Shown here one piece after another: positions 1-7,866 of a DNA stretch of 64,000 nt. Below the pieces are notes generated by a model that had not been told where the DNA came from, made no database searches, and worked only from the letters and a program-made list of their open reading frames with translations. The stretch spans positions 1 through 64,000 of the forward strand of contig NZ_JACJFN010000002.1 of assembly GCF_014164785.1 (NCBI RefSeq), read 5' to 3'. Position 1 is the first letter of the stretch. Each line of letters opens with the position of its first letter. Source of the DNA: Aquipseudomonas guryensis. Its GTDB lineage: Bacteria; Pseudomonadota; Gammaproteobacteria; Pseudomonadales; Pseudomonadaceae. A program made the position numbers and the translations under genes.

Positions 1-116
1 CTTGCTGAGCACAAATAACGGTCTCTATCTTCAGACGGCCGCTCGATTCTGTGCTGGCACCGCGATGCGGCTGCTGTGTTCTTGGGCACGGACATCGACC
101 ATGGCTTTGCTCTTGC
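1..116 (-). other. Truncated gene cassette (cassette 7), copy of cassette 1
   Basis: This is the attI-proximal part of a seventh integron cassette, cut by the window edge. Apart from one base that I see differing (t at 22 against c at 2822), it repeats positions 2801-2916 inside cassette 1. No convincing gene is visible. The reading frame seen in cassette 1 also enters this copy but runs off the edge. Two copies in one array fit cassette excision and re-integration or array duplication. Confidence 0.7.
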
Positions 117-191
117 GCCTAACGTTTGGCTAAGGGGCCGGCTTCGCCGGTCCCAGCGAACGAAGTGAGCGCTTTGAGCGCATTGTTAGGT
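117..191 (-). repeat. attC recombination site of cassette 6
   Basis: On the cassette strand the site starts with the core ACCTAAC (191-185) and ends with GTTAGGC (123-117). Between them lies an imperfect palindrome around a GGCCGGC/GCCGGT centre. It resembles the five other sites in the array in length and sequence, except for a changed arm near 161-184. It serves as the folded single-stranded substrate of the integron integrase. Confidence 0.93.
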
Positions 192-240
192 TGCTTTATG
201 CGCATTCAAAGCTTGTGCTATTTTTCTTTTGCATTTTAAG

Positions 241-585
241 TTATCTGTTTATTAGTTTTCTCAATTTTCTTGTAAGGTAAATCCATTGAAACCAGCCAAA
301 CAAGCAAAATGATAAATAGAAAAACAAAGAAATGAACAAAGATGGATTGCAGCCTACCAAATCGGCCACTCGATCCAATTCCGGCGCAAGGAATATTGTT
401 ATCGGAGCCGCCAACAATCCAGTTGGGAAATTTATAACCATTGAAAGCATCAGGATAAACTGACCTACATGGTGATCAAATGCTAAATTATTCACGTGAC
501 TGTAGTAAATTTCATACCCAAGAACCCACGTTAAAAACGCAAGAGCAAATACCCACAGCCATTGAATAATCTTAAATATCCACAC
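241..585 (-). CDS. Cassette 6 membrane protein, unknown
   Basis: This 114-residue protein is the only gene of cassette 6. The translation shows about three hydrophobic segments (roughly residues 5-25, 40-65 and 82-105) and a short basic C-terminal tail (RKLRKLINR), so it is probably an inner-membrane protein. The start chosen is GTG at 585 with no good Shine-Dalgarno sequence. The first start lies about 50 bases inside the cassette, unlike its neighbours, and the stop is 50 bases before attC. The DNA is much richer in AT than the genome around it, as is usual for cassettes. I recognise no family. Confidence 0.65.
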   Translation of the reverse strand: MWIFKIIQWLWVFALAFLTWVLGYEIYYSHVNNLAFDHHVGQFILMLSMVINFPTGLLAAPITIFLAPELDRVADLVGCNPSLFISLFFYLSFCLFGWFQWIYLTRKLRKLINR

Positions 586-636
586 TTATTGAATGCTCAC
601 TTGAAGGTTTTAATGTGCCCGCAACTCTCTGGGGCG

Positions 637-714
637 ACCTAACGTTTGGTTAAGGGGCCGGCTTTAGCCGGTCCCGCAGTGAGCGAAGCGAACGACTTGA
701 ACCAGTTGTTAGGT
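637..714 (-). repeat. attC recombination site of cassette 5
   Basis: Core sites are ACCTAAC (714-708) and GTTAGGT (643-637) on the cassette strand, with the shared palindromic centre at about 655-675. The stop codon of the upstream cassette gene lies inside its first core site. Confidence 0.94.
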
Positions 715-1086
715 TGCAGTTGCACGATTTCCGCCCCATTCGATTGTGATACTGAGAGCCGAAATTTCCCAGCAGAACCAAGGCGTATTTTTTTTGTAGC
801 CCTGCAAGTTCAGGGTTCCGTTTTCGAAGCTTGCTAACTCTACTGTGTCTATTGGACAGCCGCTTAGCTCAGCAGATTTTTCCACGCCACCACCTAAGTG
901 TTGTGTTGCTGATTCGCTGGTGACGTTAGAGAGCCGAACTATGGCGTTAAGCTCTTCGTTTACTTGATGTTTATTAGATTTAAAGCGAATTGACTTGAAT
1001 GAGATAGTTATTTCGCCATCACCACGAAGGACATCGTTAATTCGGGAGTTTTCAAGGTCGAAGCTTCCGATGTCTGCATGGATCAT
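709..1086 (-). CDS. Cassette 5 hypothetical protein
   Basis: This 125-residue soluble protein fills cassette 5 almost exactly. The ATG is about ten bases after the upstream core site, and the TAA stop (711-709) uses bases of the downstream attC core. There is no signal peptide or transmembrane segment. It is rich in predicted beta strand (alternating hydrophobic residues in the stretches around EITISFKSIRF and LNAIVRLSNV), and contains two cysteines. It resembles the many small immunity-like or regulatory proteins of integron cassettes in size only. I do not recognise the family. Confidence 0.72.
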   Translation of the reverse strand: MIHADIGSFDLENSRINDVLRGDGEITISFKSIRFKSNKHQVNEELNAIVRLSNVTSESATQHLGGGVEKSAELSGCPIDTVELASFENGTLNLQGYKKNTPWFCWEISALSITIEWGGNRATAT

Positions 1087-1094
1087 GATCTGTA

Positions 1095-1171
1095 ACCTAA
1101 CGTTTGGTTAAGGGGCCGGCTTTAGCCGGTCCCGAGTGAGCGAAGCGAACGGCTTGAACCAGTAGTTATGA
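1095..1171 (-). repeat. attC recombination site of cassette 4
   Basis: The site has the shared palindromic arms. Core sites are TCATAAC (1171-1165) and GTTAGGT (1101-1095). The first core deviates from RYYYAAC at its first base, as also seen at the other end of this cassette (GTTATGA at 1514-1508). Confidence 0.92.
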
Positions 1172-1175
1172 GCCA

Positions 1176-1490
1176 TTAATTGCGCTCGGGGCAGTGCCAA
1201 ACAACGCTATGCCACATGCTGCCGGATACGGTGAACTGCACCATGAGCATCTGAGATGCCTTGTAGTCTGGTGCTTTTGTGTAATTGAAAACTAATTTTG
1301 AGGAAATTTCCTCTCCAAAGCTTAACGCCTGATCAATGGGTGCGCTATGCGTTGCTAAACTGGAAACTAGGGAGTGCCACTTCCCTTCAGAAGCCGACTT
1401 TATGTCTTTTCTCCACTTTATATATGCTCTGTTCAAGAATAAATCATGAACGTAATTGGATAGCTCTTCTTCTATCTCAGTAGTCGGCAC
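1176..1490 (-). CDS. Cassette 4 hypothetical protein
   Basis: This 104-residue protein is encoded by cassette 4. It starts with a GTG at 1490, preceded by AAGG, and stops four bases before the attC. The N-terminal half is helical and charged (MPTTEIEEELSNYVHDLF). The C-terminal half is strand-like and ends WHSVVWHCPERN. There is no signal peptide or membrane segment. The product is probably a small cytoplasmic protein. No family is recognised. Confidence 0.68.
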   Translation of the reverse strand: MPTTEIEEELSNYVHDLFLNRAYIKWRKDIKSASEGKWHSLVSSLATHSAPIDQALSFGEEISSKLVFNYTKAPDYKASQMLMVQFTVSGSMWHSVVWHCPERN

Positions 1491-1507
1491 GGTTTAACCT
1501 TGATGGT

Positions 1508-1584
1508 TCATAACGTTTGGTTAAGGGGCCGGCTTTAGCCGGTCCCGAGTGAGCGAAGCGAACGACTTGAACCAGTTGTTAGAG
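1508..1584 (-). repeat. attC recombination site of cassette 3
   Basis: Core sites are CTCTAAC (1584-1578) and GTTATGA (1514-1508) on the cassette strand. The arms and palindromic centre are almost identical to those of the sites at 1095 and 2051. The stop codon of cassette 3 lies within it. Confidence 0.93.
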
Positions 1585-2043
1585 GCCATTTTTACCACTG
1601 ATCATTTGGATGATTTCTGCGCTGGTTAGACGATTTACTAAGGGGGAGCGATTGCCTTTAAACTCTGGCCAGCGAATACGGTTTAGCTTAATCCAATTTA
1701 TTGAGCATGAATTTAGCGAAATTTCTTCATTCCAGGCGAGTATGTAATCTCTGCCGAGCTCTAAGTTTTTTCCGCAGCTTGACAGGAATTCAGAGCTTTT
1801 AAAAGACAGCATGGGCTCCGTGCTACCTTTATAAATCTCTAGCACTTTAATCTTTCCTTCTGCAGTCATATCCTCTTTGGTGGCCTCTATAAAATTTACA
1901 ATCTTTAACTCGAAAAGCACAACTCTGGCTATATTTTGGTAATTACTTATATTTTCCTCTGTAGGTTCTGGTGTTGAACATCTACAGGCTTCGGCAATAT
2001 TTGCAAAAAACATTGACGCGAAAATGGTTATAAGTATTTTCAC
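1579..2043 (-). CDS. Cassette 3 secreted protein, netrin/TIMP-like domain
   Basis: This 154-residue protein has a short signal peptide (residues 1-19), so the mature protein should begin with CRCSTPEP. A CxC directly after the cleavage site, then an ALFELKIV-like strand, a VLEIYKG strand, a central SSCGKNLELGRDYILAWN segment and a later Cys (NSCSINW), is the layout of the netrin/TIMP-like (NTR) fold. In TIMPs the free N-terminal Cys chelates the active-site zinc of metalloproteases. That assignment comes from my reading of the motif order, not from a search. The GTG start at 2043 is preceded by AGAGG formed by the attC core, and the TAA stop is inside the next attC. Export to the periplasm or beyond is likely. 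Confidence 0.72.
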   Translation of the reverse strand: MKILITIFASMFFANIAEACRCSTPEPTEENISNYQNIARVVLFELKIVNFIEATKEDMTAEGKIKVLEIYKGSTEPMLSFKSSEFLSSCGKNLELGRDYILAWNEEISLNSCSINWIKLNRIRWPEFKGNRSPLVNRLTSAEIIQMISGKNGL

Positions 2044-2050
2044 GCTGGGC

Positions 2051-2127
2051 CTCTAACGTTTGGTTAAGGGGCCGGCTTTAGCCGGTCCCGAGTGAGCGAA
2101 GCGAACGACTTGAACCATTTGTTAGCG
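2051..2127 (-). repeat. attC recombination site of cassette 2
   Basis: Core sites are CGCTAAC (2127-2121) and GTTAGAG (2057-2051). The arms are as in the neighbouring sites. The gene of cassette 2 ends inside the first core. Confidence 0.93.
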
Positions 2128-2595
2128 GTGATACCACGTGGCATTTTTGATTTTTCCTGCCGGCGTGTATTTTTTAAGGAGCTCAGCCATTTCTGCTAAA
2201 TTTTCGTACCCTTCAAAGCGTAAGTTGCTGAAAGATTTAGTGGTTAGAAGAAGGGATTTAATATTTCCTTTCGCGCTCTGAATTCTGAGGCTTTCTATAT
2301 CCGATAACGGCATGCTCACAACAGCGCCTTTGTGCGATATATCGATTTTGTTTTCAGATTCAATGATGGATACGATTGGGTAGGAGGAGTCATGATTTTT
2401 TATGTTTTTATACGCGCTGGGTAAATGTTTTATGAGTAGTAAGGTAATAATTGCAGCTAATATTTTGTGATAAAGGCTGTCGCTGGCAATAAACATCCAG
2501 GCGGCGCCTGCAATTATGCCGACCACTAGCAATGCGGCGAGTATAGTTTTTCGTTTGCCGCTACTTTTATATTTTTCGGATACGTGGAAATTCAT
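2122..2595 (-). CDS. Cassette 2 membrane protein, PH-like C-terminal domain suspected
   Basis: This 157-residue protein has two adjacent membrane helices (about residues 18-38 and 43-58) after a basic N-terminus. A cytoplasmic domain of about 95 residues follows, made of short strands and a final helix (ENLAEMAELLKKY). Two N-terminal helices followed by a strand-rich region with LSDIESLRI resembles bacterial PH-like (YcxB-type) proteins. I infer this from layout only. The start is ATG at 2595, seven bases from the core site, and the stop lies inside the downstream attC. The gene fills the cassette. Confidence 0.7.
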   Translation of the reverse strand: MNFHVSEKYKSSGKRKTILAALLVVGIIAGAAWMFIASDSLYHKILAAIITLLLIKHLPSAYKNIKNHDSSYPIVSIIESENKIDISHKGAVVSMPLSDIESLRIQSAKGNIKSLLLTTKSFSNLRFEGYENLAEMAELLKKYTPAGKIKNATWYHR

Positions 2596-2601
2596 ATATA
2601 C

Positions 2602-2677
2602 CGCTAACGTTTGGTTAAGGGGCCGCGGAACGCGGTCCCGAACGAGCGAAGCGAGTGACTTGAACCAGTTGTTAGGC
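2602..2677 (-). repeat. attC recombination site of cassette 1
   Basis: Core sites are GCCTAAC (2677-2671) and GTTAGCG (2608-2602). The palindromic centre is GGCCGCGGAACGCGGTCC instead of the GGCCGGCTTTAGCCGGTCC of its neighbours, so the arms co-vary and keep their pairing. Confidence 0.93.
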
Positions 2678-2922
2678 AGCGGACTTCGAGCCGGACGCAG
2701 GACTTACTGCCAGCGCTGAGCTTAACCGGCGGGGCGCACGGTGTGTCGGTTTCGACCCCGGAAGTTATTTGTGATGTGCGCATTTCCTGAAAGCAACTCC
2801 CTTGCTGAGCACAAATAACGGCCTCTATCTTCAGACGGCCGCTCGATTCTGTGCTGGCACCGCGATGCGGCTGCTGTGTTCTTGGGCACGGACATCGACC
2901 ATGGCTTTGCTCTTGCGCCTAA
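2678..2922 (-). other. Cassette 1 body, no convincing gene
   Basis: This first cassette of the array has about 245 bases before its attC. The only minus-strand frame of note runs 2895-2722 (57 codons, ATG start, starts MSVPKNTAAA). It has no clear ribosome binding site, is rich in Arg, and looks non-coding. The attI-proximal 120 bases recur at 1-116. Cassettes without a gene sometimes carry promoters or small RNAs, but I see no clear example here. Confidence 0.6.
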
Positions 2923-2965
2923 CTATAAGTAGACGACACAAGTGGCGTAATGCGTTGCGCCATTA
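2917..2965 (-). other. attI region and cassette junction
   Basis: The core GTTAGGC (2923-2917 on the cassette strand) marks the junction between the integron platform and the newest cassette. Toward the integrase the sequence no longer resembles attC, which fits the unstructured attI site. A cassette promoter would be expected here or inside the start of intI, reading toward lower coordinates. I see only a weak candidate (TTGCCA and TATCCG, 15 bases apart, around 2972-2998). Confidence 0.7.
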
Positions 2966-3009
2966 GTGTCGGATAACGTTCCTTGTCGTCTGGCAAGTCC
3001 TTGTCTAGC

Positions 3010-3025
3010 CTGCAAATCGCATCAG
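3010..3025 (+). promoter_or_regulatory. Candidate LexA box of intI
   Basis: The sequence reads CTG, ten bases, CAG, the spacing of gamma-proteobacterial LexA operators, and lies 34 bases before the preferred intI start. The centre (CAAATCGCAT) is less AT-rich than a strong box. SOS control of integron integrases through a box in this position is established in Vibrio and class 1 integrons. Confidence 0.4.
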
Positions 3026-3058
3026 GAGATGCGACATCAGTCAGGGAGCAACAGCGAC

Positions 3059-4024
3059 ATGGATGACAAGCCCAAGCTGCTCGATCAGGTTCGCGAGCAA
3101 ATTCGTCTTCGACACTATTCGATTCGTACCGAAGCTGTCTATCTGGAGTGGGTGAAGCGCTTTATCCGCTTTCACAAGTATCGCCATCCGCAGGAGATGG
3201 GCGTCGCAGAAGTTGAGGCTTTTCTGAGCGATCTGGCGATGCGGCGGGATGTGGCGGCGTCCACCCAGAATCAGGCGCTGTCGGCGATTCTGTTTCTCTA
3301 TAAGCAGGTATTGCGGATCGAGTTGCCGTGGATGGATGGGGTGATTAGGGCGCGGCGGCCTCAGCGTTTGCCGGTGGTACTGACTCGTGAGGAGGTGGCG
3401 AGTGTGCTGGCGCAGTTGGACGGCACTCTGTGGTTGGTAGCCAATCTGCTGTATGGCTCGGGCATGCGTTTGATGGAAGTGCTGCGCCTGCGGGTCAAGG
3501 ATGTAGAGTTTTCTCGTTTAGAGATTCTGATTCGCGATGGTAAGGGGCAGAAGGATCGGGTGACCATGCTGCCACGCAAGTTGGCGGCACCTTTGGAGTT
3601 GCATCTGCAACGGGTTCGCGCATTGCACGAGCAGGATCTGCTGGAGGGTTTCGGGCGGGCGAATTTGCCGCATGCATTGGCGCGCAAGTATCCGAATGCG
3701 GCGGCGGAGTGGGGCTGGCAGTTCGTGTTTCCTTCGATCAATCGCTCCGAGGATCCGCGTTCGGGTGGCATCTTCCGCCACCATCTGCACGAGAAGACCA
3801 TTCAACGTGCGATCCGTAATGCGGTGCGTCGTGTGGGGCTGAACAAACCTGCTACGCCGCATACCTTTCGCCATTCCTTTGCTACCCATCTGTTGGAGAG
3901 TGGTCAAGATATCCGCACGGTGCAGGAGCTGTTGGGGCACGCGGATGTGAAGACCACGCAGATCTATACCCATGTGCTCAATCGTGGCGGACTGGGGGTC
4001 ATCAGTCCGCTGGACCGGGTGTAG
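3059..4024 (+). CDS. intI: Integron integrase IntI
   Basis: This site-specific tyrosine recombinase joins attI and attC sites. The translation contains the full catalytic set: Arg in [13 protein letters not shown], Lys in [24 protein letters not shown] and Tyr in IYTHVL. It also has the extra segment found only in integron integrases ([19 protein letters not shown], just before the C-terminal half). Start: ATG at 3059 ([10 protein letters not shown]) with GGGAG upstream gives 321 residues, the usual length. A GTG at 2966 would add 31 unlikely residues. The gene points away from the array, the standard integron arrangement, and looks intact, so the platform may be active. Confidence 0.95.
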   Translation: MDDKPKLLDQVREQIRLRHYSIRTEAVYLEWVKRFIRFHKYRHPQEMGVAEVEAFLSDLAMRRDVAASTQNQALSAILFLYKQVLRIELPWMDGVIRARRPQRLPVVLTREEVASVLAQLDGTLWLVANLLYGSGMRLMEVLRLRVKDVEFSRLEILIRDGKGQKDRVTMLPRKLAAPLELHLQRVRALHEQDLLEGFGRANLPHALARKYPNAAAEWGWQFVFPSINRSEDPRSGGIFRHHLHEKTIQRAIRNAVRRVGLNKPATPHTFRHSFATHLLESGQDIRTVQELLGHADVKTTQIYTHVLNRGGLGVISPLDRV

Positions 4025-4117
4025 AGAGGGTTTGGTGGGGCGGGTGACGGGCAGGTAATTGGGGGGAGCTTTGATAGCGAATGAATTCGCCCCCACAAAA
4101 CTCAGCGCACTTGAAAT

Positions 4118-4148
4118 GAAAAGCCCCGCACACAGGCGGGGCTTTTTC
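4118..4148. terminator. Bidirectional terminator between intI and rimO
   Basis: An 11-base-pair stem (AAAAGCCCCGC / GCGGGGCTTTT) has an A run on the left and a T run on the right. It can end both the rightward intI transcript and the leftward rimO transcript. Confidence 0.85.
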
Positions 4149-4168
4149 ATTTAATGGCGCGGTGTTGA

Positions 4169-5491
4169 TCAGGCTAGTTCGGCCCAGAGGTCGTACTCGT
4201 CGGCGTCGACCACGCGCACACGGACCTTGTCACCGGGCTTAACGCTGGTGGAGTCGATGAACACGCTGCCATCGATTTCCGGGGCGTCGGCGTAGGAGCG
4301 GCCGACGGCGCCCTGGTCGTCGACTTCGTCGATCAGCACTTCGATTTCCTGGCCGATCTTCAGCTGCAGGCGGGCGGCGCTGATGGCCTGCTGGTGGGCC
4401 ATGAAGCGCTCCCAGCGGTCTTGTTTGACGTCGTCGGGGACGACTTCCAGGTCCATGTCGTTGGCCGGGGCGCCTTCCACCGGCGAGTACTGGAAGCAGC
4501 CGACGCGGTCGAGCTGGGCTTCGGTGAGCCAGTCGAGCAGGTACTGGAAGTCCTCTTCGGTCTCGCCGGGGAAGCCGACGATGAAGGTCGAGCGAATGGT
4601 CAGTTCGGGACAGATCTCGCGCCACTGCTTGATGCGTGCCAGGGTCTTGTCTTCGAAGGCCGGGCGCTTCATGGCCTTGAGCACTTTCGGGCTGGCGTGC
4701 TGGAAGGGAATGTCCAGGTACGGCAGGAGCTTGCCGGCGGCCATCAGCGGGATGACGTGGTCGACGTTGGGGTAGGGGTAGACGTAGTGCAGGCGCACCC
4801 ACACGCCCATCGACGACAGCGCTTCGCACAGTTCCAGCATGCGGGTTTTCACCGGCTGGCCGTTCCAGAAGTCCATCTTGTACTTGAGGTCGACGCCGTA
4901 GGCGCTGGTGTCCTGGCTGATCACCAGCAGTTCCTTGACGCCGGCCTTGACCAGGCGCTCGGCTTCGCTGAGCACGTCACCGACCGGGCGGCTGACCAGG
5001 TCGCCGCGCATGGAGGGGATGATGCAGAAGCTGCAGCGGTGGTTGCAGCCTTCGGAAATCTTCAGGTAGGCGTAGTGACGCGGGGTCAGCTTGATGCCCT
5101 GCGGCGGCACCAGGTCGATCAGCGGGTTGTGCTCGGCCTTCGGCGGGATCACCTCGTGCACGGCGTTGACCACCTGCTCGTACTGCTGCGGGCCGGTCAC
5201 CGAGAGCACGCTGGGGTGCACGTTGCGGATGTTGCCTTCGTCCACGCCCATGCAGCCGGTGACAATGACCTTGCCGTTTTCGGCGATGGCTTCACCGATC
5301 ACTTCCAGCGATTCGGCCTTGGCGCTGTCGATGAAGCCGCAGGTGTTGACCACCACCACGTCGGCATCCTCGTAGGTGGGCACGATCTCGTAGCCCTCCA
5401 TGCGCAGCTGGGTGAGGATGCGTTCGGAGTCGACAGTGGCTTTAGGGCAACCAAGGCTGACGAAGCCGACTTTCGGGGTGGCGGTGGACAT
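4169..5491 (-). CDS. rimO: Ribosomal protein S12 methylthiotransferase RimO
   Basis: RimO is a radical SAM enzyme that adds a methylthio group to an aspartate of ribosomal protein S12. The translation shows the N-terminal UPF0004 domain ([19 protein letters not shown] with Cys, then NTCGFID and GCMG cysteines), the radical SAM motif [10 protein letters not shown], and a C-terminal TRAM domain. The ATG at 5491 gives 440 residues and has GAGG eight bases upstream. The in-frame ATG at 5506 is less likely. It borders the integron, so this is the core-genome edge of the platform. Confidence 0.96.
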   Translation of the reverse strand: MSTATPKVGFVSLGCPKATVDSERILTQLRMEGYEIVPTYEDADVVVVNTCGFIDSAKAESLEVIGEAIAENGKVIVTGCMGVDEGNIRNVHPSVLSVTGPQQYEQVVNAVHEVIPPKAEHNPLIDLVPPQGIKLTPRHYAYLKISEGCNHRCSFCIIPSMRGDLVSRPVGDVLSEAERLVKAGVKELLVISQDTSAYGVDLKYKMDFWNGQPVKTRMLELCEALSSMGVWVRLHYVYPYPNVDHVIPLMAAGKLLPYLDIPFQHASPKVLKAMKRPAFEDKTLARIKQWREICPELTIRSTFIVGFPGETEEDFQYLLDWLTEAQLDRVGCFQYSPVEGAPANDMDLEVVPDDVKQDRWERFMAHQQAISAARLQLKIGQEIEVLIDEVDDQGAVGRSYADAPEIDGSVFIDSTSVKPGDKVRVRVVDADEYDLWAELA

Positions 5492-5686
5492 CGGGGCTAA
5501 CCTCATCGGGCGCTCTGGGTGGCGCCGCTGATCAAAAAGTGCGCAATTCTAGCGGCGCAGGCGAGGCTTGACCAGCGTTACGAGGTGCCGTTTGCCACCT
5601 TTTATATAAAGGTGGGCGCCGATTCCAGACATGCAGCAGCCCCATGCGGCTGAGGCTGTTCCTGCGGGAAGTGGGCGGCGGTGGGA

Positions 5687-6235
5687 TTAGCCGCGCCCCG
5701 GCAGCATGCGCGTCAGGGTGTTGTCGCGGCTGACGAAATGGTGGAACAGCCCGGCGACGGCATGCAGGCCGATCAGCCAGTAACCGGCGGTGCCGGCCAG
5801 TTCATGCAGTTCCTTGATCTGTCCGGCCAGTTGTTTGTCTTCGCCGACCAGTGGCGGCAGCTCCAGGCCGAAGAACGGGATCGGCTTGCCGGCAGCGCTG
5901 AGGATCAGCCAGCCGGCCAGTGGCGCGCCGATCATCAGCAGGTACAGCGCCAGGTGCATGAGCTTGGCCGGGATGGCTTGCCAGGCGGGTAGGGCCGGGA
6001 TGATTTTCGGTGTGGGGGCGATCAGGCGTGCCAGCAGGCGCAGCCAGACCAGAGCGAATACTGCCAGGCCGAGCATGAAGTGCCATTGCTTGAGCAGCTC
6101 GCGGGTGTCGCTGCCCTTGGGGAAGTTGCCTTTGAGTTCGATGCAGGCATAGACGCCGACAATCAGGATCAGCATCAGCCAGTGCAGGGCAATGGACAGG
6201 CTGCCATAGCGCTGTTCGGAGTTCTTCCAGCTCAT
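5687..6235 (-). CDS. Cytochrome b561 family protein
   Basis: This 182-residue inner-membrane di-heme cytochrome b is of the type that passes electrons between quinol and periplasmic partners. Four hydrophobic helices are visible, with likely heme histidines in SIALHWLML, QWHFMLG, MHLALYLLM and LHAVAGLFHHF. The start is ATG at 6235, preceded by GAGGA. An upstream ATG at 6265 would only add a short hydrophilic stretch. It stands alone between rimO and the tRNA genes. The electron partner cannot be told from sequence. Confidence 0.88.
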   Translation of the reverse strand: MSWKNSEQRYGSLSIALHWLMLILIVGVYACIELKGNFPKGSDTRELLKQWHFMLGLAVFALVWLRLLARLIAPTPKIIPALPAWQAIPAKLMHLALYLLMIGAPLAGWLILSAAGKPIPFFGLELPPLVGEDKQLAGQIKELHELAGTAGYWLIGLHAVAGLFHHFVSRDNTLTRMLPGRG

Positions 6236-6322
6236 TGTGTGTCCTCGCTTAGCCAGTTGTTGCACAGCATAGCGCCGTGAATCTTAAGAAAGACTGAGGG
6301 AGGTCAACGGAAAGCGGAAACG

Positions 6323-6352
6323 AAAAAGGCCACTCGTTTGAGTGGCCTTTCT
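6323..6352 (-). terminator. Terminator of initiator tRNA copy 1
   Basis: Ten-base-pair stem (AAAGGCCACT / AGTGGCCTTT), with a run rich in T after it on the minus strand. It lies directly after the tRNA gene at 6360-6436. Confidence 0.85.
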
Positions 6353-6359
6353 TCGAAAC

Positions 6360-6436
<77 letters not shown>

Positions 6437-6517
6437 GCGCCAATTCTACTGCGGGAGAAGTTTCTGTCAATCGATTTCTGCTTTTTAATCAATTACTTAA
6501 ATAAAAAGGCAGAAACG

Positions 6518-6547
6518 AAAAAGGCCACTCGTTTGAGTGGCCTTTCT
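6518..6547 (-). terminator. Terminator of initiator tRNA copy 2
   Basis: Same stem-loop as the one at 6323-6352, located between the two tRNA genes, so each copy is its own transcription unit or the second is made by read-through. Confidence 0.82.
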
Positions 6548-6554
6548 TCGAAAC

Positions 6555-6631
<77 letters not shown>

Positions 6632-6767
6632 GCGCCAATTCTATCGTCAAATCCTCGGCTGTCAACCTTTGATGTGGAAAAAATCCTGATCGATCAGCTG
6701 CTTAGCGATGGACGAGTGGTAGACTCAGGGGCTTCAGGGCTTGCCTGCTGGGGCTTTCCGGACTTTC

Positions 6768-7823
6768 GTGCGCAAGATTATTCATGTGGATTGCGACTGC
6801 TTTTATGCAGCGATCGAGATGCGTGACGACCCGCAACTGGCTGGCAAGCCGTTGGCGGTGGGTGGCGCTGCCGATCGGCGCGGCGTGGTCGCCACCTGCA
6901 ACTATGAGGCGCGGGCCTGGGGCATTCGTTCGGCCATGCCCATGGGCCAGGCGCTCAAGCTCTGCCCCGACCTGAAAGTGGTCAAACCACGGATGGATGC
7001 CTACAAGGCGGTCTCCCGGGAAATCCACGGTATCTTTCGCGAGTTCACCGAAATCATCGAGCCGCTGTCGCTGGATGAGGCCTACCTGGACGTGACCGAT
7101 AGCGCGCATTTTGCCGGCAGCGCCACGCGCATCGCCAAGGAGATCCGCCGGCGGGTGTCGCAGGAGTTGCATATCACCGTGTCCGCTGGAGTGGCGCCGA
7201 ACAAGTTCCTGGCCAAGATCGCCAGCGACTGGCGCAAACCCGATGGCCTGTTCGTCATCACCCCGGACCAGGTCGACGAGTTCGTCGCCGCGTTGCCGGT
7301 GAGCAAGCTGCATGGCGTGGGCAAGGTCACCGCGGACAAGCTCGGGCGTCTGGGCATCGGCACCTGCGCCGATCTGCGCGAATGGAACAAACTGGCCCTG
7401 GTGCGCGAATTCGGCAGTTTCGGTGAGCGCCTGTGGAGCCTGGCCCGTGGCATCGACGAGCGCGCCCTGCAGACCGATAGCCGGCGCCAGTCAGTCAGTG
7501 TGGAGAACACCTACGACGAGGACATCCCCAATCTGGCGATGTGCCTCAAGCGCTTGCCCGAGCTGCTCGAGCAACTGGAAACGCGCATGACACGCCTCGA
7601 CAGCAGCTATAAGCCGGACAAGCCCTTCGTCAAGATCAAGTTCCACGACTTCAGCCAGACCACTCTGGAGCAGGCCGGGGCGCGCCGTGACCTGCACAGC
7701 TACCAGCAACTGCTGTCTGCCGCCTTTGCCCGGGGCAACAAGCCGGTGCGCCTGCTCGGCGTTGGCGTGCGGCTGCTGGACATGCGCGGCCGGCATGAGC
7801 AGCTGGAGCTGTTTGCGCCCTGA
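6768..7823 (+). CDS. dinB: DNA polymerase IV
   Basis: DinB is a Y-family translesion polymerase. The catalytic palm begins with RKIIHVDCDCFYAAIEM (first Asp), followed by SLDEAYLDVTD (the second acidic pair), a thumb with helix-hairpin-helix (LHGVGKVTADKLGRLGIGT) and a little-finger domain (TFDE-like VSVENTYDEDI). The end LELFAP is short, with no long beta-clamp tail. Starting at GTG 6768 gives 351 residues, the E. coli length. The TTG at 6741 would add nine residues. I did not find a LexA box with correct spacing in the 130 bases upstream. Confidence 0.95.
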   Translation: MRKIIHVDCDCFYAAIEMRDDPQLAGKPLAVGGAADRRGVVATCNYEARAWGIRSAMPMGQALKLCPDLKVVKPRMDAYKAVSREIHGIFREFTEIIEPLSLDEAYLDVTDSAHFAGSATRIAKEIRRRVSQELHITVSAGVAPNKFLAKIASDWRKPDGLFVITPDQVDEFVAALPVSKLHGVGKVTADKLGRLGIGTCADLREWNKLALVREFGSFGERLWSLARGIDERALQTDSRRQSVSVENTYDEDIPNLAMCLKRLPELLEQLETRMTRLDSSYKPDKPFVKIKFHDFSQTTLEQAGARRDLHSYQQLLSAAFARGNKPVRLLGVGVRLLDMRGRHEQLELFAP

Positions 7824-7866
7824 ATATGGCGCCGCACAAACCATCGCAGAAAAAATCTACGCCTGC

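Noticed and set aside
241..2595. Toxin-antitoxin or resistance gene in the cassettes
   Set aside because: I saw no known toxin, antitoxin, acetyltransferase, beta-lactamase or DHFR motif in any cassette protein.
117..2677. Regularly spaced repeats that might be read as a CRISPR array
   Set aside because: Units are about 75 bases with gene-sized spacers and carry GTTAGGC/GCCTAAC cores, and an integron integrase is adjacent. They are attC sites.
2966..3058. GTG at 2966 as the intI start
   Set aside because: It would add 31 residues with no similarity to integrases. ATG 3059 matches the usual length.
4394..5500. 368-codon open frame opposite rimO
   Set aside because: It is the complement of the rimO gene in a GC-rich genome. 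Composition is typical of a shadow frame, and rimO is unmistakable.
6640..6767. LexA box upstream of dinB
   Set aside because: CTGATCGATCAG (6686-6697) has only six bases between CTG and CAG. No CTG-N10-CAG was found here.
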